Notes under the pieces: generated by a model
Database searches by the model: none
Told to the model about the DNA's origin: nothing
What the model saw: only the letters and a program-made list of their open reading frames with translations
NCBI GenBank assembly: GCA_010015805.1
Contig: ML978123.1
Location: forward strand, 2,666,001 to 2,730,000
Length of the DNA: 64,000 nucleotides
From: Rhizodiscina lignyota
Taxonomy: Eukaryota; Ascomycota; Dothideomycetes; Aulographales; Rhizodiscinaceae
Direction: 5' to 3'
Shown here: positions 46,011 through 57,925 of the stretch, in pieces
Position numbering within the stretch: position 1 is the stretch's first letter
Layout: each line of letters begins with the position of its first letter
Made by a program: the position numbers and the translations under genes

Positions 46011-47060
46011 ATGGCAATAAAAGGCCCGCAGCCCCTACCACCCTTGACAGAGAGGATAGCTGACCACCTCGATGTCAAACCTTCCTCTCTTCCCGGTCAC
46101 TACGAGTCTGTTAGCACGGGCAACAAACGTGGTGCCAAGGACGCGTCTGCATACGGCGGCTGGTCCATTGGCGTCGGCGTCCGCGCTGCCTTCGCCTCGC
46201 TCTCGACAGCGAAGTACCCGTCGCAGAACTACCACCTCTATTCGGCCGTAGGCAACTTCCTGGGGCCTGCACTGGGCGGCGAGAAGGCGCTCTGCGCCGT
46301 GCGCTCGATCCGCGACACGCGCACGTTCGCGACGAGACTGGTCGAGGTGAAGCAGCAGGTGAGAGGAGAGGTGCGGACCGTGATGACCATCCTGTGCGAC
46401 TTCCAGGCGGAGGAAAACGGGGTGGACCTGGTCTACTCGGCGCCGCCGAGGGGGACGTACGCGCACTGGAGCAAGATCGAGCCGGTGGACGAGCGGCGGG
46501 AGACGCTGCTGAAGAAGGGGATCGTCACGGAGGAGGAGGCCAAGTTCCACGCAAGCGCGCTGCGCATGATCTATCACTACTTCGACAACCGGCCGTGCCC
46601 GGAGGGCATCTTCGGGCAGAACCTGAGCGGGCTTGCGAGCCATGTCAAGACGACGCAAGACCACCTGCCGATGACGCAGAAGACGACGGCGGACTGGTTC
46701 AGAGTAAGAGACGGGAAGGCCGGAGGGCTGAGCACGCCTGCGGAGCATGTGGGCGCAGTTGCTTTTTTGATGGATTGCTTCCTAGCATTCTCACCACTCG
46801 TCTTTACACATCGAAGCTTCTTCGACGCTGCTGCCGTAGGAAGCATTGATTTTGCCTTTCGACTTTTTGAAAGGAACGATAAGATCGACTTCAGCCAGTG
46901 GCATTTACGAGAAGTCGTTACAGTTGCTGCGGCGGAAGGGCGAACATACTCAGAGGCAAGGCTTTGGAACGAGGATGGAAAGATTATTGCAAATATGACC
47001 CAGCAAAGCATTTTGAGACCGCTACCCGGATCGAAAAAAGAGCCATTAAGTCTTCTTTAA
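46011..47060 (+). CDS. Acyl-CoA thioesterase, double-hotdog fold
   Basis: A single exon of 349 residues from the ATG at 46011. The order of elements fits the thioesterase-II/TesB-like superfamily: YGGWSIGVGVRAAFASL and YHLYSAVGNFLGPALGGEKA in the first hotdog, then VRSIRDTRTFATRLVEVKQQ and MTILCDFQAEENGVDLVYSA; the second hotdog has LMDCFLAFSPLVFTHRSFFD, AVGSIDFAFRLFERND and a late strand YSEARLWNEDGKIIANMTQQ. It should release fatty acids from CoA, perhaps in peroxisomes or cytosol. The C-terminus ends LSLL, not a standard PTS1 tripeptide, so location is open. It converges on the SLIP-GC-like gene with only 131 bp between stops. Confidence 0.87.
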   Translation: MAIKGPQPLPPLTERIADHLDVKPSSLPGHYESVSTGNKRGAKDASAYGGWSIGVGVRAAFASLSTAKYPSQNYHLYSAVGNFLGPALGGEKALCAVRSIRDTRTFATRLVEVKQQVRGEVRTVMTILCDFQAEENGVDLVYSAPPRGTYAHWSKIEPVDERRETLLKKGIVTEEEAKFHASALRMIYHYFDNRPCPEGIFGQNLSGLASHVKTTQDHLPMTQKTTADWFRVRDGKAGGLSTPAEHVGAVAFLMDCFLAFSPLVFTHRSFFDAAAVGSIDFAFRLFERNDKIDFSQWHLREVVTVAAAEGRTYSEARLWNEDGKIIANMTQQSILRPLPGSKKEPLSLL

Positions 47061-47191
47061 AGAGACTCAAGAGAGTAATTACAGTGGAGATCAGAAGCCA
47101 CCGGTGCAATATACCCAGGGTTTCAGAAACCTAGAATCCGAGCTCATTTATCCCATCCCTTGACTCCGTTCAGATTGCCTCCGCCTAACCT

Positions 47192-50100
47192 TTACTGATT
47201 AATCGTTGCATTCTCGGTTGAAATGCCATCAACCCCATTGCCAGCTTGCGCAGCTGCAGTCGTATCATCATCCTCGCTGTCGCTCATCTCTGCGTCTTGC
47301 TGCTCTGCAACTTCGTCCTTAACAATCTCAGCAGCCTCGGCTTGGTCAGTATACTCCGCAGCTTCTGGACCGTTTTCAGCTATTTCATCTGCAGTTGCAG
47401 TGACTTGTTGATCCACCATGGGAACGTCCTCGTCAATCCCTGCATTGTCTGCATGGGCTGAAGCATTTAGGTCATGCATTTCCTCATTTCCATCAGTCTT
47501 ACCATCTTCCGCATGCTCCTTCTCATCTTTGACGTTGACCTTGCCCAGATCAGGGGTGGGCGAAAGGGAAGGAGCGCCGACAAGCTTCCTAAAGACTTTA
47601 TGCGTCTCCTTGATCTGCACCCAGACCTCGGACTTCAACTCCATGTCGGCTTCCTTCTCTGGTGTTGTACGTCGAGCTTGGAGCTGGCTTCCAAATGCAG
47701 TTCGATAATCGCGTCGCATTGCTTGGAGCACATACATCGTCTGTTTGCCCATTTGGTCGTGCACGGTCTGGCAGATGCTATCAAGATGCTTTTTTACGGT
47801 GTCTGTTGCATGACGAAACATCGTGTTCTGCTCGGCGGCAATGTATGAACCCATCGCATGCTTCATGCGAGCGAAGGAGCCCGTACCTATATCCTATTAG
47901 CTGTTGATTCACACGCAGATTCAAACTTAATTACGTACCGCGCTCGTTCGTGCAGGTCTCATATGCAGGGAGCAAGTGATCCTTTATGACGGGAGTGAAT
48001 TCCCGATTGGCAGTACGTTGCATCTCAGTGATGACATTGACCATTTGGCCTGCGGCATTCCTGAACGACTGAGAGTAGCTGTTCAGTTGTTGAGCAAGCA
48101 TCCCCATGCCAGCGAAACCGACTCCCTGCAGCCGAGCCTCGGTCTCAACCACTTTATGAAAGTCGTGTAAGAGGCGACTGGCTCTGCTTGTGAATTCGTT
48201 GAGAATAATAGGCAAACGACGCTGGAAGGCTCTCTCCCAGCCTCCACTGAGGTGCTTAAGAAGCGGCTCGGCCCTGTATAGTTGGTATACATGAAATAAG
48301 GTTTTGAAGGTAAAGAGTTTCACTTACAGTTCACCGTTGAAGTCATGTAGACCAGCTCCATTGGTGTACACCCCGTCTCGTCGGACTATTGCTTTGTAAG
48401 TGGACCAGTGATAGCCGCCTTCCAACCGATGCGCACCCCACCGCATTCTCGTTGGACCTGCATGAGATGCTGCGTTGGCGATTGCAGCTGGATATTGTTC
48501 ACAAATCGATTCTTCGAAATTTTTGCCTGTCTCGCCAACGCAATCGTTTAGTGCCTCTGTGAGATTCTGCGGATTATCAGTTTACAAGACAACCTGAATA
48601 TAGAATGATCCATACCTGCTCCAGCTTCTTTAGCTGTCCCTCCAGGAATGTTGCGCGAGCTTCACGCTGAGCCGCAGACATGAAGGTTCCATTTCCTGTA
48701 TCCGCAGACCAGAGTGCGAGCGAGTTGAAGAGCTGGCTAAGCTGATTCAAGAAGGCCCGAGCACTAGCAATTCTTCCGCTCTCGGTCAGCTTCCTGCAGT
48801 GATCTTGAAGCTGCGGAACTTCGGTCTGCTCGACCGTAGTGAAGCCAGATACCGCGGAATCTTTCTCAAGTCGGCCAGAAAGCTTCTGGTACGCTCGGCT
48901 GCTAACACAGAAGACGGGCAAGCTTGTGGCAACTTGGTCATAATCGCGGAGGTCTACTTCTGGATCAAAGTTCGCCTCGTCTTCCTCAATGGCCATTTCC
49001 TGGTCCAGCTCTTTGATACCGGCGGCAAAGTCCTGCTGGATGGCTTTCTTTGAGTATTTGTTTCGGCCTTCAATGCAGACGGCGCTCATTTCTGACTTCA
49101 ACTCGGCAAGCCTCGCCTTCGCCTCCTTCAAGCGCTTGCTCATTGCCTTTCGCTTGTCAATTATATCTTCTTTTTGCCTCTTAGCTTCGGATCTCTGGTC
49201 CTTGAGTTGTTCGAGCTTAGTGGAAATTTGTTCCGCTGTGAGGGGAAGCTCTTGAACGTCATCTTCATTGTCTGACTCGTCGTCGGATGCATCGTCAGAG
49301 TCAAAGTCGAGGTCTTGCGAATCGAATAGGTCTCGGTTACGACGCTTGTGGTCTTTTGTGCGCTTACGCTTCTTCTCTCGTGGCGCGTAGACAGGATTGC
49401 CCGCTTCAAGCTTGTCCTCCAGGTCTCTCCATTGTTCAAGTTGTGTCGAGGTGTCATCAATGATATCCGTGTACATTTCACGCGTCTTCAGAAGCTCATC
49501 GGCCTCCTTCTCAAGTTTCTGAATCTCATACCTCAAGTCCTGGGCCTCTCCGTAAGACTCTTGGATCTGCTCATCAAGTCCAAGAGTGTCCGCAGCTTCA
49601 GTGATTGAAATGTCATCGGTCTTGGAGCAGATGAAAGTAACATTGGCATATGTACCATCATACTTCATCTGGCGTTTGAACTGTTGTCCAAGGAGGTTCT
49701 TAGCAGCTTTATCATCTACTGCTCGGTTGATCGGTGCCACAATCCAGAGCCCAGTGCACTGCTTCATGTAGCCCTCTGCGACTGCAGCACGCGCACTGTT
49801 CGAATCTTGGACACCTGGAAGGTCGACCACTACTGCCCCGGTTGACAAGGCTGCAGATTTTGTGTAGATCTTAACCACTCGAATCAAGGGCCAGTACTCC
49901 ATCTTCTTTGCACTCTTCCCTTTCTTCTGGCTTTCCCCCTCCTCGTTTGACACCTTCTCCTTGCTGTCGACATACAGCTGGAGATGCTTGTAGAAAGGGC
50001 CGGACTCATCTTGCTCGATAGTCTTCGTAGTTCCGAGGACAGCCCGGACATCAGAGTGACGTAACAGCTGTTCGACACTGCTCTCGGCGATCATCTCTTT

Positions 50101-51492
50101 CGTCAATCGTGGGTACACTGCCTTGATCTTGGCGTAAGCGATGCCCGCGTCTGAATCGGCGTTGGTGCAGTCGCGCGACACTTCTCCGCTCTGATCGATA
50201 AGGTCCTTGAACAATACAGCAAGCTCCTTTGCCCAATCTTCTTCTTTGATGAACTCAATTTGCGCTCGGTACCGCAGGTCCGGATCATCGCTGTCGTTCC
50301 AAGAAATTTCCGTGACGACGGCTGTGCATGCTCGCATGCAGTTCGTGGGGACTAGACGTTCTTCATCTAGCATGGCATTGATGACACTGCTCTTCCCTGC
50401 TCCAGTGTTGCCCACAACGCCAATAACAGTGCGGCCTTTGACCGCCTGCTTTCGAAGGTTCTCGATTTGAGTCAGCCACTGAGCTGCATCGCGACTGATG
50501 TGCGACTTTCTACTCATGGAGTCTCCAAATTCTTGAAGCAGCGCGGCGCCTTGCTTAACACCAGACTCTAACACTTCGACGGGGAATTCGTCATTTGCAT
50601 CGAGAAGTCTCTGCAGATGAACATTTTGCGGAGGAGGGGGCGGAGGTGTCGGATTCTCCATCTGGCTCATATCCTCGGACGTACTTTGATCTGGTGGGAC
50701 TGAATCTCCACCTGCAGATCCGAAGTAACCGGTGACTGGCACGGCAACTGAGACAGGTGTTGGTGTGCTCTCCTGACCGGGATATGACGATGAAGACGAC
50801 TGCCTAGACTGGTGATTTACTTGCGTTGGATTCGCTTGACGAGTCCGATAGTGTCGTGATGATGAAGTTACTTGGCGCGTATTGTGATCCAGTGGTGCTG
50901 CACTGCTTGTCGCCCAGCGGACTGGCCTCGCATATGCTCTTGGTGATCGATCGCTTTGTGTTTGGTCCTCGAGGGATGGTGATGGATTTGACGAGGGGGC
51001 CTTGAGGGTTGAATTTAACTCTGTAAAACCCGGCAATTGTGTTGGTGTTGAGCCAGAGGACTTCTGCGTGTCGTTCAGTGTTGGAGAGGACACTGAAATT
51101 TGACGGTTCGTTGGCTGTAACGGCTCGCGCTGTCGTGCGGGAGAGCCTTGTGGATTGACAATGGGCTGTCCCTCATTGCTCTTCGCAGTAGCGCGGAGGA
51201 CAATCAAGTTGTCTTTATGTAAGTTGAGGTCTCCGATACTGATGTCCTTGTGGGGAGTGTTGTCGCCGAATTTCAGCTCGCATTCAACTTGCGTCCTTTT
51301 CAAGTATTCATCTCTGAGAATGCCAACGGTGACCTTTTTGTGGCCTTTGATCCACAGGAAGTCCTCAGCAGTGGCCGACCTAGCGGGGTTCAGGGTGGCA
51401 TTGTGGTACAAGATCCCAACCCAATATCTTGTGCGCGGCAATTGCTCTGGAGGCTTGACTGCCTTTGCAAGATCATGCAATCGCGTGTCCAT
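47192..51492 (-). CDS. Large dynamin-like nuclear GTPase, SLIP-GC (NUGGC) type
   Basis: Four exons join as complement(47192..47886, 47939..48273, 48328..48566, 48616..51492), giving 1,381 residues from the first ATG; the frame stays open 90 codons further upstream without an ATG, so an extra 5' exon is possible. A ubiquitin-like or Ser/Thr/Pro-rich N-terminal region of ~350 residues is followed by a GTPase domain with P-loop GVVGNTGAGKSSVINAML, switch II VVVDLPGVQDS and a G4-like FICSKTDD. Next come coiled coils (QKLEKEADELLKTREM, EQLKDQRSEAKRQKEDIIDK) around an acidic patch (DFDSDDASDDESDNEDD) and a basic KKRKRTKDHKRRNR, a likely nuclear signal. The C-terminal exons form a helical stalk-like region with an acidic tail. 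Vertebrate SLIP-GC is a nuclear GTPase of germinal-centre B cells; the fungal role is unknown. Confidence 0.87.
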
Positions 51493-52772
51493 ACTTGCCG
51501 AGGCCTCTTGCGCCGGGCAATGGGTCAGTGTCGAATCGGTACAGCGATGGAGGATGTAGTTTGGGCGAGACACACGCTCAGGACGCGTTCGCGTTGAGGC
51601 TTGATTGGCGCGACGTGCACGCTCTTGGCACGAATCTCCTTTCGACGAATTTGTGCGCGTCAGCTCGTTTTCAAGCTGCCGTCCTGTTCGCACGATGGAT
51701 TTCGAAATTGCCGAGTGAGATGGCTTGACTGAAAAGATGTGCTCAGAATTCGTTCCGCTCACGGTGAGAGCAAGGAGTAGGTGAAGCTAGAGTCAACTTC
51801 GATAAGTCGGCTCCCAGCACCACCGGCACTTCCGTTTGGCAGCGTTGCACTTGCTCGGTTACAGAGCGCAGCTGAATTGCTCGGCTGCAGAAACGTTGCT
51901 GAAGGTTAGTACGTAAGTATCGAAGCAAGATGTGATCGTGAAGAAGGAAGATAGAGCTCTCTGCGTTGACTTCAGCGGCCTGGCCCCGCATGTGATTGCG
52001 CTGGGCTTTAACACCTGCACCAATCCGGAGATCTGAAGGCCAGTGTTCGATGTCATTAAATCGTTCAAACACGCAGAATCCAACTTGCCTTAGGCCGTAG
52101 AGACACCGTGAACACCTACATTGTGCATCCGTTGCGGTGCAGAGTGTCCACCAAGGATCTACGGAGTATTCAGTGTCGAAACATTGCGCATCAGCACTGT
52201 TGTCTCTTGAAAAGAGTATGAGTACACTTTGCATCAGCTGGCACTTACAGAGACAGATCCCATTTCTTTCATTCACGCGGAGACGAGACTGCTGTGCCGC
52301 CAACTGTGATGCCAGTTTGTAGTGATACAGTAGGGGAGGACGGGAGACGGGTGTGGCGAATGTTGAGACGAAACGAAACGTGACGCGTCGCCGAATTCGA
52401 ACCTTAGGAAACCTTCAGCCTCCTGCTTACTCCTGCAAGATTAGACTACTGCTGCTTAAATGCTCGCTATCTCGCAATGCGCTTTTCACGATGCGTAACC
52501 GATGGCTGATGGCCTGGATGCGCTAATCCACGTCATTCATTCCCGGACTTTGTGGTCGCATTTCTCGCTTCAGCTTCGCCTTCGCACCTGCCCTCCAACA
52601 TCTAAGCCCGACCGCATTCAAGTGACATTTGCGTCGTACGGCCGCACAATGCCATTCAACGCCTATATATGAACCTGCCGCGCATCTAAACTCAAGTCAA
52701 TTACTTACCATTTCGACTGTCAATCCACTTTTCCAAGAGCTTCGAGCAAAATCACGGGGACAACTTCCAAAT
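51493..52772. promoter_or_regulatory. Divergent intergenic region, SLIP-GC-like and DUF1769-like genes
   Basis: About 1.3 kb between two start codons pointing apart. The part next to 51492 may hold an unseen 5' exon of the GTPase gene. TACGGAGTA occurs at 52160-52168. A 186-codon minus frame (51743..52303) has no domain. Confidence 0.4.
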
Positions 52773-54017
52773 ATGGCTTCTACCGTTCGGAGATCTGCCG
52801 CGAGAGCTACCAGCTCAGATTCGTTCGAGCCCCACAAGGATGCCTTCATAGATCCGAGAGACACCGCAAAATACCTCCTCCGAGTAACGGCTGGTCCGTC
52901 CTACGATACCTCAACACATGGCCTCGTTCACGTGAACGGGGACGCCTTCACTGTCGAAAACCAATCCATGACGACGTCCGTCCATGTTCGAATAAGAGAC
53001 TATCATGGCCTCCCGAAAACATCTCCATCGACTAATTCGTACTTCTCACATCCAAGTCACATATATGACCGGTATTCGATATCATTCTCATTCACACCGA
53101 AAAAGGACATCCCGGGCGAAGTGGTGATAATGGGCTTTGACTTCGATAGACCCATCAGGGACCGCCTTCCGCCTCTCTTCCGCCCGGCCTTGAGATTCGT
53201 CACCAGTGTCATCGACCCTGGAATCTACTGCGACGCATACGCCGACAAACCATACATTTATGGCGCTGCGCTCTCCAGCTTCTACGTTCTCCGGATCGGC
53301 GACAAACTAGATCCTTCATCCTCTTCAGAATCGCAACCCATCTCATCACAGCCACAGAAATCTCGCATTGTCCAGGAAGGGTCGGACGGTAATGGCGCTC
53401 AAGTCCGCAAGCAAAAATCCATGCCGGACAACTCGGAGAAAAGACGCAAATTCTTTCTGAAAAAGCACAATATAGAAGACTTCACATTCGAAGCCGGACG
53501 GGAATACGAAGCCGACTTCTTCAATCCATATCTTGATTTCGCGAATTTTGCAGTGCGCCTGCCGGGGTTCTCTATCAGCGTTGCGAGGTATATCGACGAG
53601 AAAACACATACGCTCCGATACGTTCTGAAGAACAAGAAGACCGGTGAGGTGTATTTTTGTGTGCTTTTCACACTGTTGTTCGGACAGGAACTGCAAAATG
53701 CGCTGAGAGAAGAGAGAGAGAGGTTGGGCGAGCCCGAGCCGGAGACTATTGAGGCCGAACGGCAACCAAGCGAAGATGAATCAGATTCAGCAGATAGCAA
53801 CGGCGTTCAACAACTTCCAGAAGAATCAGAGCAGCAAGGATTGATCGCGAGCCTCGGAAGATGGATACCGAAGATTCTAAAGTCCGGAGGAACCCCTTCA
53901 GGTAGAAGTACGCCTGCTCCGGAGCGAAGGTCGGACGACGAGCACATTGAGCATATAAGTGACGAGAAAGTCGAGGCTGCACTTCGCAGTCGCCATGTAT
54001 CAGCTCAAGATGCATAA
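52773..54017 (+). CDS. DUF1769-like fungal protein
   Basis: A single exon of 414 residues from the ATG at 52773 (MASTVRRSAARATSSD). The folded part has AKYLLRVTAGPSYDTSTHGL, VHVRIRDYHGLP, YSISFSFTPKKDIPGEVVIM, GFDFDRPIRDRLPPLF and SVIDPGIYCDAYADKPYIYG, then a second half AGREYEADFFNPYLDFANFA and VARYIDEKTHTLRYVLKNKK. This pattern of a phosphate- or lipid-like beta fold with GFDFD and a late YFCVLFTLLF segment is what I recall for the fungal DUF1769 family, whose function is unknown. The last ~100 residues are acidic and Ser-rich, hence disordered. There is no signal peptide or clear membrane span, so it is probably cytosolic. Confidence 0.8.
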   Translation: MASTVRRSAARATSSDSFEPHKDAFIDPRDTAKYLLRVTAGPSYDTSTHGLVHVNGDAFTVENQSMTTSVHVRIRDYHGLPKTSPSTNSYFSHPSHIYDRYSISFSFTPKKDIPGEVVIMGFDFDRPIRDRLPPLFRPALRFVTSVIDPGIYCDAYADKPYIYGAALSSFYVLRIGDKLDPSSSSESQPISSQPQKSRIVQEGSDGNGAQVRKQKSMPDNSEKRRKFFLKKHNIEDFTFEAGREYEADFFNPYLDFANFAVRLPGFSISVARYIDEKTHTLRYVLKNKKTGEVYFCVLFTLLFGQELQNALREERERLGEPEPETIEAERQPSEDESDSADSNGVQQLPEESEQQGLIASLGRWIPKILKSGGTPSGRSTPAPERRSDDEHIEHISDEKVEAALRSRHVSAQDA

Positions 54018-55039
54018 GGATTGGTGTGTTTTAGCATTGTAGATCATACCCTCGCAAGGTCACCATTGTATAGATGTATTGGGAATTGGTATTGGCCATC
54101 TTTGCACAGTTAGTTTAGCGCTTACCGGACGCTGATGAGTTGTCATCAGCATAAGAGCATTCAATGTCCGATAAATCACTTTCAGAATTGACTTTTGACA
54201 AACTTGCTGGAGAACTCGAAAAATAAAGTGCATCCCTCCTTCAACTCAACCAGCCCTGCCAGATAAGAGGAGAAGTGGAGAGTGTTGCTCATGTACGCAA
54301 GGGTGTTCGTGGCTCTGTATGTGGCTTAGCCTCCCAGGTGGGCACGGTACTGTCGCATTCGTTCACCTCCTCAGTCTCTTTTGCCTGCCGTATTTTTCAG
54401 AATGGTACGTTAATAGGCGGCTTTCGGTCTCATGAAGAGGCCGAAGGATCAAGCCTGTCAAATCCGGCCAATTCAACTCATTTTCATGGGGTTGCCCTCT
54501 CTCGGTCGAGAAGTTTCCAGCGGAGGTAATGATTTCGGGTTTATATTGTACTCAAGAGTTGCACTCAGAGTTCCCCTGCTTCATCGGCTGAATTAGAAAT
54601 GGCAGCGTGCTCGTTTCGACGGCGCGACGCTTAAATTTGAGCCGCAAGATAAAGTAATCTTGATCGTTCCCTTTCCATGCAATGCTAATGCGCTAATCGC
54701 CCGCAGGTTAAACCGTCTTGGTGATAGGATCGCCGGAATTATTGCGGATTTAATGGCATCGTTTTGGCTTCTATGCCGCTTAACCGAACGTCATAGGTAG
54801 AGAAGTCGGCGCTACCGACGGCACGAAGGCACCGTCTGCTATCTCCTTCAATTGCGACTCGCTCGGATATACTGATCCACTATCCGTTAGAGGGTCTAGA
54901 CAGGCATTGGACGCCTGGACATGCGAATCGAATACGGTACCCGTGCAAATGGCGAAACCTTTATTATATCCACCATGGCTCTTCTTGGCTCTCAACATCG
55001 ACATCAACATCGACACAGCTTCGAACTCGAAGAACCAAA
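54018..55039. other. Intergenic, promoter of the second DHA1 transporter
   Basis: About 1 kb between two plus-strand genes. An AT-rich TTATTATATCC lies about 80 bp before the ATG at 55040 and may serve as a TATA element. No gene is seen. Confidence 0.45.
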
Positions 55040-56742
55040 ATGGATCTTCAGAAAAGCACGACTCCCGAGGCGGACCCAGTCATTGCACACGCCCATACGC
55101 AGGCCTCGCACATATCTCGGCCATCACTGGGAGAGCGGATAGAAACCGATATCACAGAGTCGCGTTCCACCCTTGAAGACTCCGATTCCGCAAGCGAGAA
55201 GGATATCGAGAAAGCCGATTTCGGCAACGATGAAGCGCCACAACAGCATCCAAACGAATGTACATGTGGTTTCCACCCAAAGAACGATCTTGTGGAATTT
55301 GTTGGGCCCGATGATCCTGGGAATCCAAAGAACTGGCCGCGGGGGAGGAGATGGGGTATCACTGTGTCTATGGGAGCGATGACCTTTGTCGTGACCTTCT
55401 CAAGCTCGATCTTCAGCGTGGCAATCCCTTCTGTAGCTGAGGAATATAACGTCGGAAGAGTGGTGTCTACTCTTGGCATCACTCTTTTCTTGTTGGTGAG
55501 TCCCTACGTTATACATCTTTCTGGGTATTGGATTAATCATACTAATATCAACTCCAGGGCTTTGTCTTTGGTCCAGTATTCTTCGGACCCGCATCCGAAG
55601 CCTTCGGCCGGCGAGTTCCTCTACACTTTGGCTATATCCTATTCGCGATCTTTCAAATTCCCGTCGCCGTCGCGCGAAATGTCGAGACTATCATGCTCGG
55701 CCGATTCTTTGGTGGCTTCTTCGCATCGGCGCCTCTCGCTGTCGTCGGTGGCGCCATGGCCGACATTTGGGATCCCATCGATAGAGCATATGCCATTTGC
55801 ATTTTTGCCGGAGGTGCTTTCTGCGGTCCTGTCGCAGGACCCATCATGGGAGGCTTCATCACGCAAAGCCACCTTGGGTGGCGCTGGACTTCTTGGATTA
55901 CACTCATAATGGCCAGTTTGTTCGGACTCATTGGGCTCTTCGTTATCCCAGAGACTTCAGCGGCAAGGATTCTCCAGATACGAGCGAAAGAGATGAGGTA
56001 CAAGACAGGCAATTGGGCACTCCATGCCAAGGCAGACGAGCATCACATCACTGCAAAGTCAATCTTGAACGTCTACCTGATGAGACCGTTCATCATGTTC
56101 GTCAAGGAGCCCATCCTCGCGCTAATTACAGCCTACATGTCTTTCATTTACGGAATCCTCTACCTGCTCTTCGAGGCATACCCTATCTCATTTGGTGAAG
56201 AACGCGGCTGGAACCTCGGAGTGGCCTCCCTCCCATTCGTGTCTTTCGTCGTGGGAATCATGATGGGGACCGGCGTCATCGCATACAGCACGCGCACGAA
56301 TTTTGCCAAAGCGTTTAAGAAACACGGAAGGCCTATCCCGGAAGAGCGCTTACCACCGATGATCATCGGCGCGGTTGTTCTACCAATCGGTCTTTTCTGG
56401 TTCGCGTGGACTTCCAATCCGAACATCACGTGGGTGCCACAGGTCCTGTCCTCCGCGCTCATTGGTATGGGCTGCCTCGTCACGTTTTGGCAGGGCATGA
56501 ACTACATCATCGACTGCTATGGCTTCTACTCTAACTCCGCAATTGCCGTGAACACTTTCATACGGTCAATTGCCGGCGCTGGATTCCCACTGTTTGCCCC
56601 TGCCATGTATCACAAGCTTGGTGTGCCCTGGGCGACAAGTTTGCTCGCATTCTTATGCACGGCTTTCCTGCCGGTTCCGGTTCTGTTCTACATGTATGGC
56701 GCAAAGATAAGGCAGAGGTCAACTTTCACGCCGACGGGCTAG
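55040..56742 (+). CDS. DHA1-type MFS transporter (polyamine/drug-like)
   Basis: Two exons, 55040..55495 and 55558..56742, give 546 residues. A hydrophilic N-terminus of ~95 residues with an acidic Ser-rich stretch ends at VGPDDPGNPKNWPRGRRW, the family signature before helix 1. The intron falls exactly in helix 2, and splicing restores GFVFGPVFFGPASEAFGRRV (motif A). AFCGPVAGPIMGGFITQS is motif C of proton antiporters, followed by LGWRWTSWITLIMA. The second half has YGILYLLFEAYPISFGEERG, the conserved LPIGLFWFAWTSNPNITWVP and FWQGMNYIIDCYGFYSNSAI, as in TPO1-like carriers. It is predicted to export polyamines or toxicants at the plasma membrane. It shares layout but not close sequence with the carrier at 0.4-2.4 kb. 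Confidence 0.93.
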
Positions 56743-57439
56743 AGCGGTGTTTCTTACATACTGTGTTACCCTAGACTGTATTCTGGGCTTGGTTCAATTT
56801 CGTGCGTTATAGCGGCATTTGGATATATGTAGACATGAGTTACGGTTGATGGTTGGCAATGAAATAGACTCGACTGCGAAACTTTGAAGAGTATGATCGC
56901 CTCGTCTAGTCCTTCCAAGTCGTCGACTTCAACGTATTTGTCTCCGGTATTCACCTAAAGAGATCGCACCTTCTTCTGGTCATACCAACCTAACAACTCA
57001 ACAGTCTTCTCATCAGCGACTCTCATGAGTCACCAACACTGCATGCTGTGGTTCACACCCTTCTTGGCCTTCACGCCGCTTTGAGCATAATAATCACCAA
57101 CTTGCAGATGATATCGCGGAGTTAACGAAAACGTGAACTTAGTGCGAGTTGGTAAGAGGACAGTAATGGAAGTCGCAGAGGGAGCCACCCTAATCGAGCT
57201 TGAGCACGCCTTAGAGTGTGGTGAATGCGCCTGCCACATGAGCAGAGGTCGGTGTTGGAAGGCGCCGCTTCAGAGCATAAAGTCAAAAGATACTTACTCC
57301 ACATGCCCACTGTGTCGGAAGGTGTTAGCTAGCGTCCTGGGTATATATGTTTCACAACTACGCGAGCACAGATTCCTTCCTCGATCAACTCTTTCCTTCG
57401 TGATTGACATACTCAACACAAGTCATCAAAACTCCCACA
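56743..57439. other. Intergenic before the SnoaL-like gene
   Basis: About 700 bp. A Cys-rich plus frame (57133..57483) reads HALECGECACHMSRGRCW and overlaps the next gene's promoter; it has no match I know. Otherwise it holds the 3' UTR of the transporter and the promoter of the SnoaL-like gene. Confidence 0.4.
57342..57348 (+). promoter_or_regulatory. TATA box of the SnoaL-like gene
   Basis: TATATAT lies 92 bp before the ATG at 57440, and the leader between them is CT/CA-rich. The spacing is normal for a fungal core promoter. Confidence 0.5.
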
Positions 57440-57925
57440 ATGTCAGCAGTCCCGATCCAACTCAAAGGTCTTACCGACCGTGAAGCGTGCATGGACACTA
57501 TCTATCGCCTCGTTCAAGGCCTCGACGACCCTTCCGAAGAGCTTCTTCAATCGGCGTTTACTGAAGACGTGGTCTTCGACCGAACACCTGCCAATGCCAT
57601 CGGCCTAGAATTCGATACCATCGCCACACGAGACAAGATTGTTCCGGAACTCTTCAACAACATCGGCAAACCGATGGACACGCTTCATCAGGTGACCAAC
57701 ATCCGCGTCGACGTAGATGGAGACAAGGCGCACCTCACTTGTTCTGTGCTTGCACAGCACTTTCGCGCCGGCGAGGGCCACGAACCCCACAAGCAGGATC
57801 AACTTTTCATGGGGAACAAGCTTGTCGGAGACCTTGTCAGGGCTGAAGCAGGACTTTGGAGGATCCAGAAGCTCGTCCTCTATAACCAGTGGACTACTGG
57901 AACGTTGGACGTGTTCAAGCATTAG
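57440..57925 (+). CDS. SnoaL-like (NTF2-fold) small protein
   Basis: A single exon of 161 residues from MSAVPIQLKGLTDREACMDT. The NTF2-like cone fold is suggested by an N-terminal helix (AIYRLVQGLDD-type), LLQSAFTEDVVFDRTPANAI, a middle helix, HQVTNIRVDVDGDKAHLTCS and the final strands FMGNKLVGDLVRAEAGLWRI and QKLVLYNQWTTGT. Proteins of this type (SnoaL_4 group) act as cyclases, isomerases or dehydratases in secondary metabolism, or have unknown roles. There is no polyketide synthase or other biosynthetic partner nearby, so a cluster role is not supported. It has a well-placed TATA box. Confidence 0.82.
   Translation: MSAVPIQLKGLTDREACMDTIYRLVQGLDDPSEELLQSAFTEDVVFDRTPANAIGLEFDTIATRDKIVPELFNNIGKPMDTLHQVTNIRVDVDGDKAHLTCSVLAQHFRAGEGHEPHKQDQLFMGNKLVGDLVRAEAGLWRIQKLVLYNQWTTGTLDVFKH

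Noticed and set aside
57133-57483. Cys-rich plus-strand frame before the SnoaL-like gene
   Set aside because: Overlaps that gene's TATA box and leader in another frame and has no known Cys spacing.
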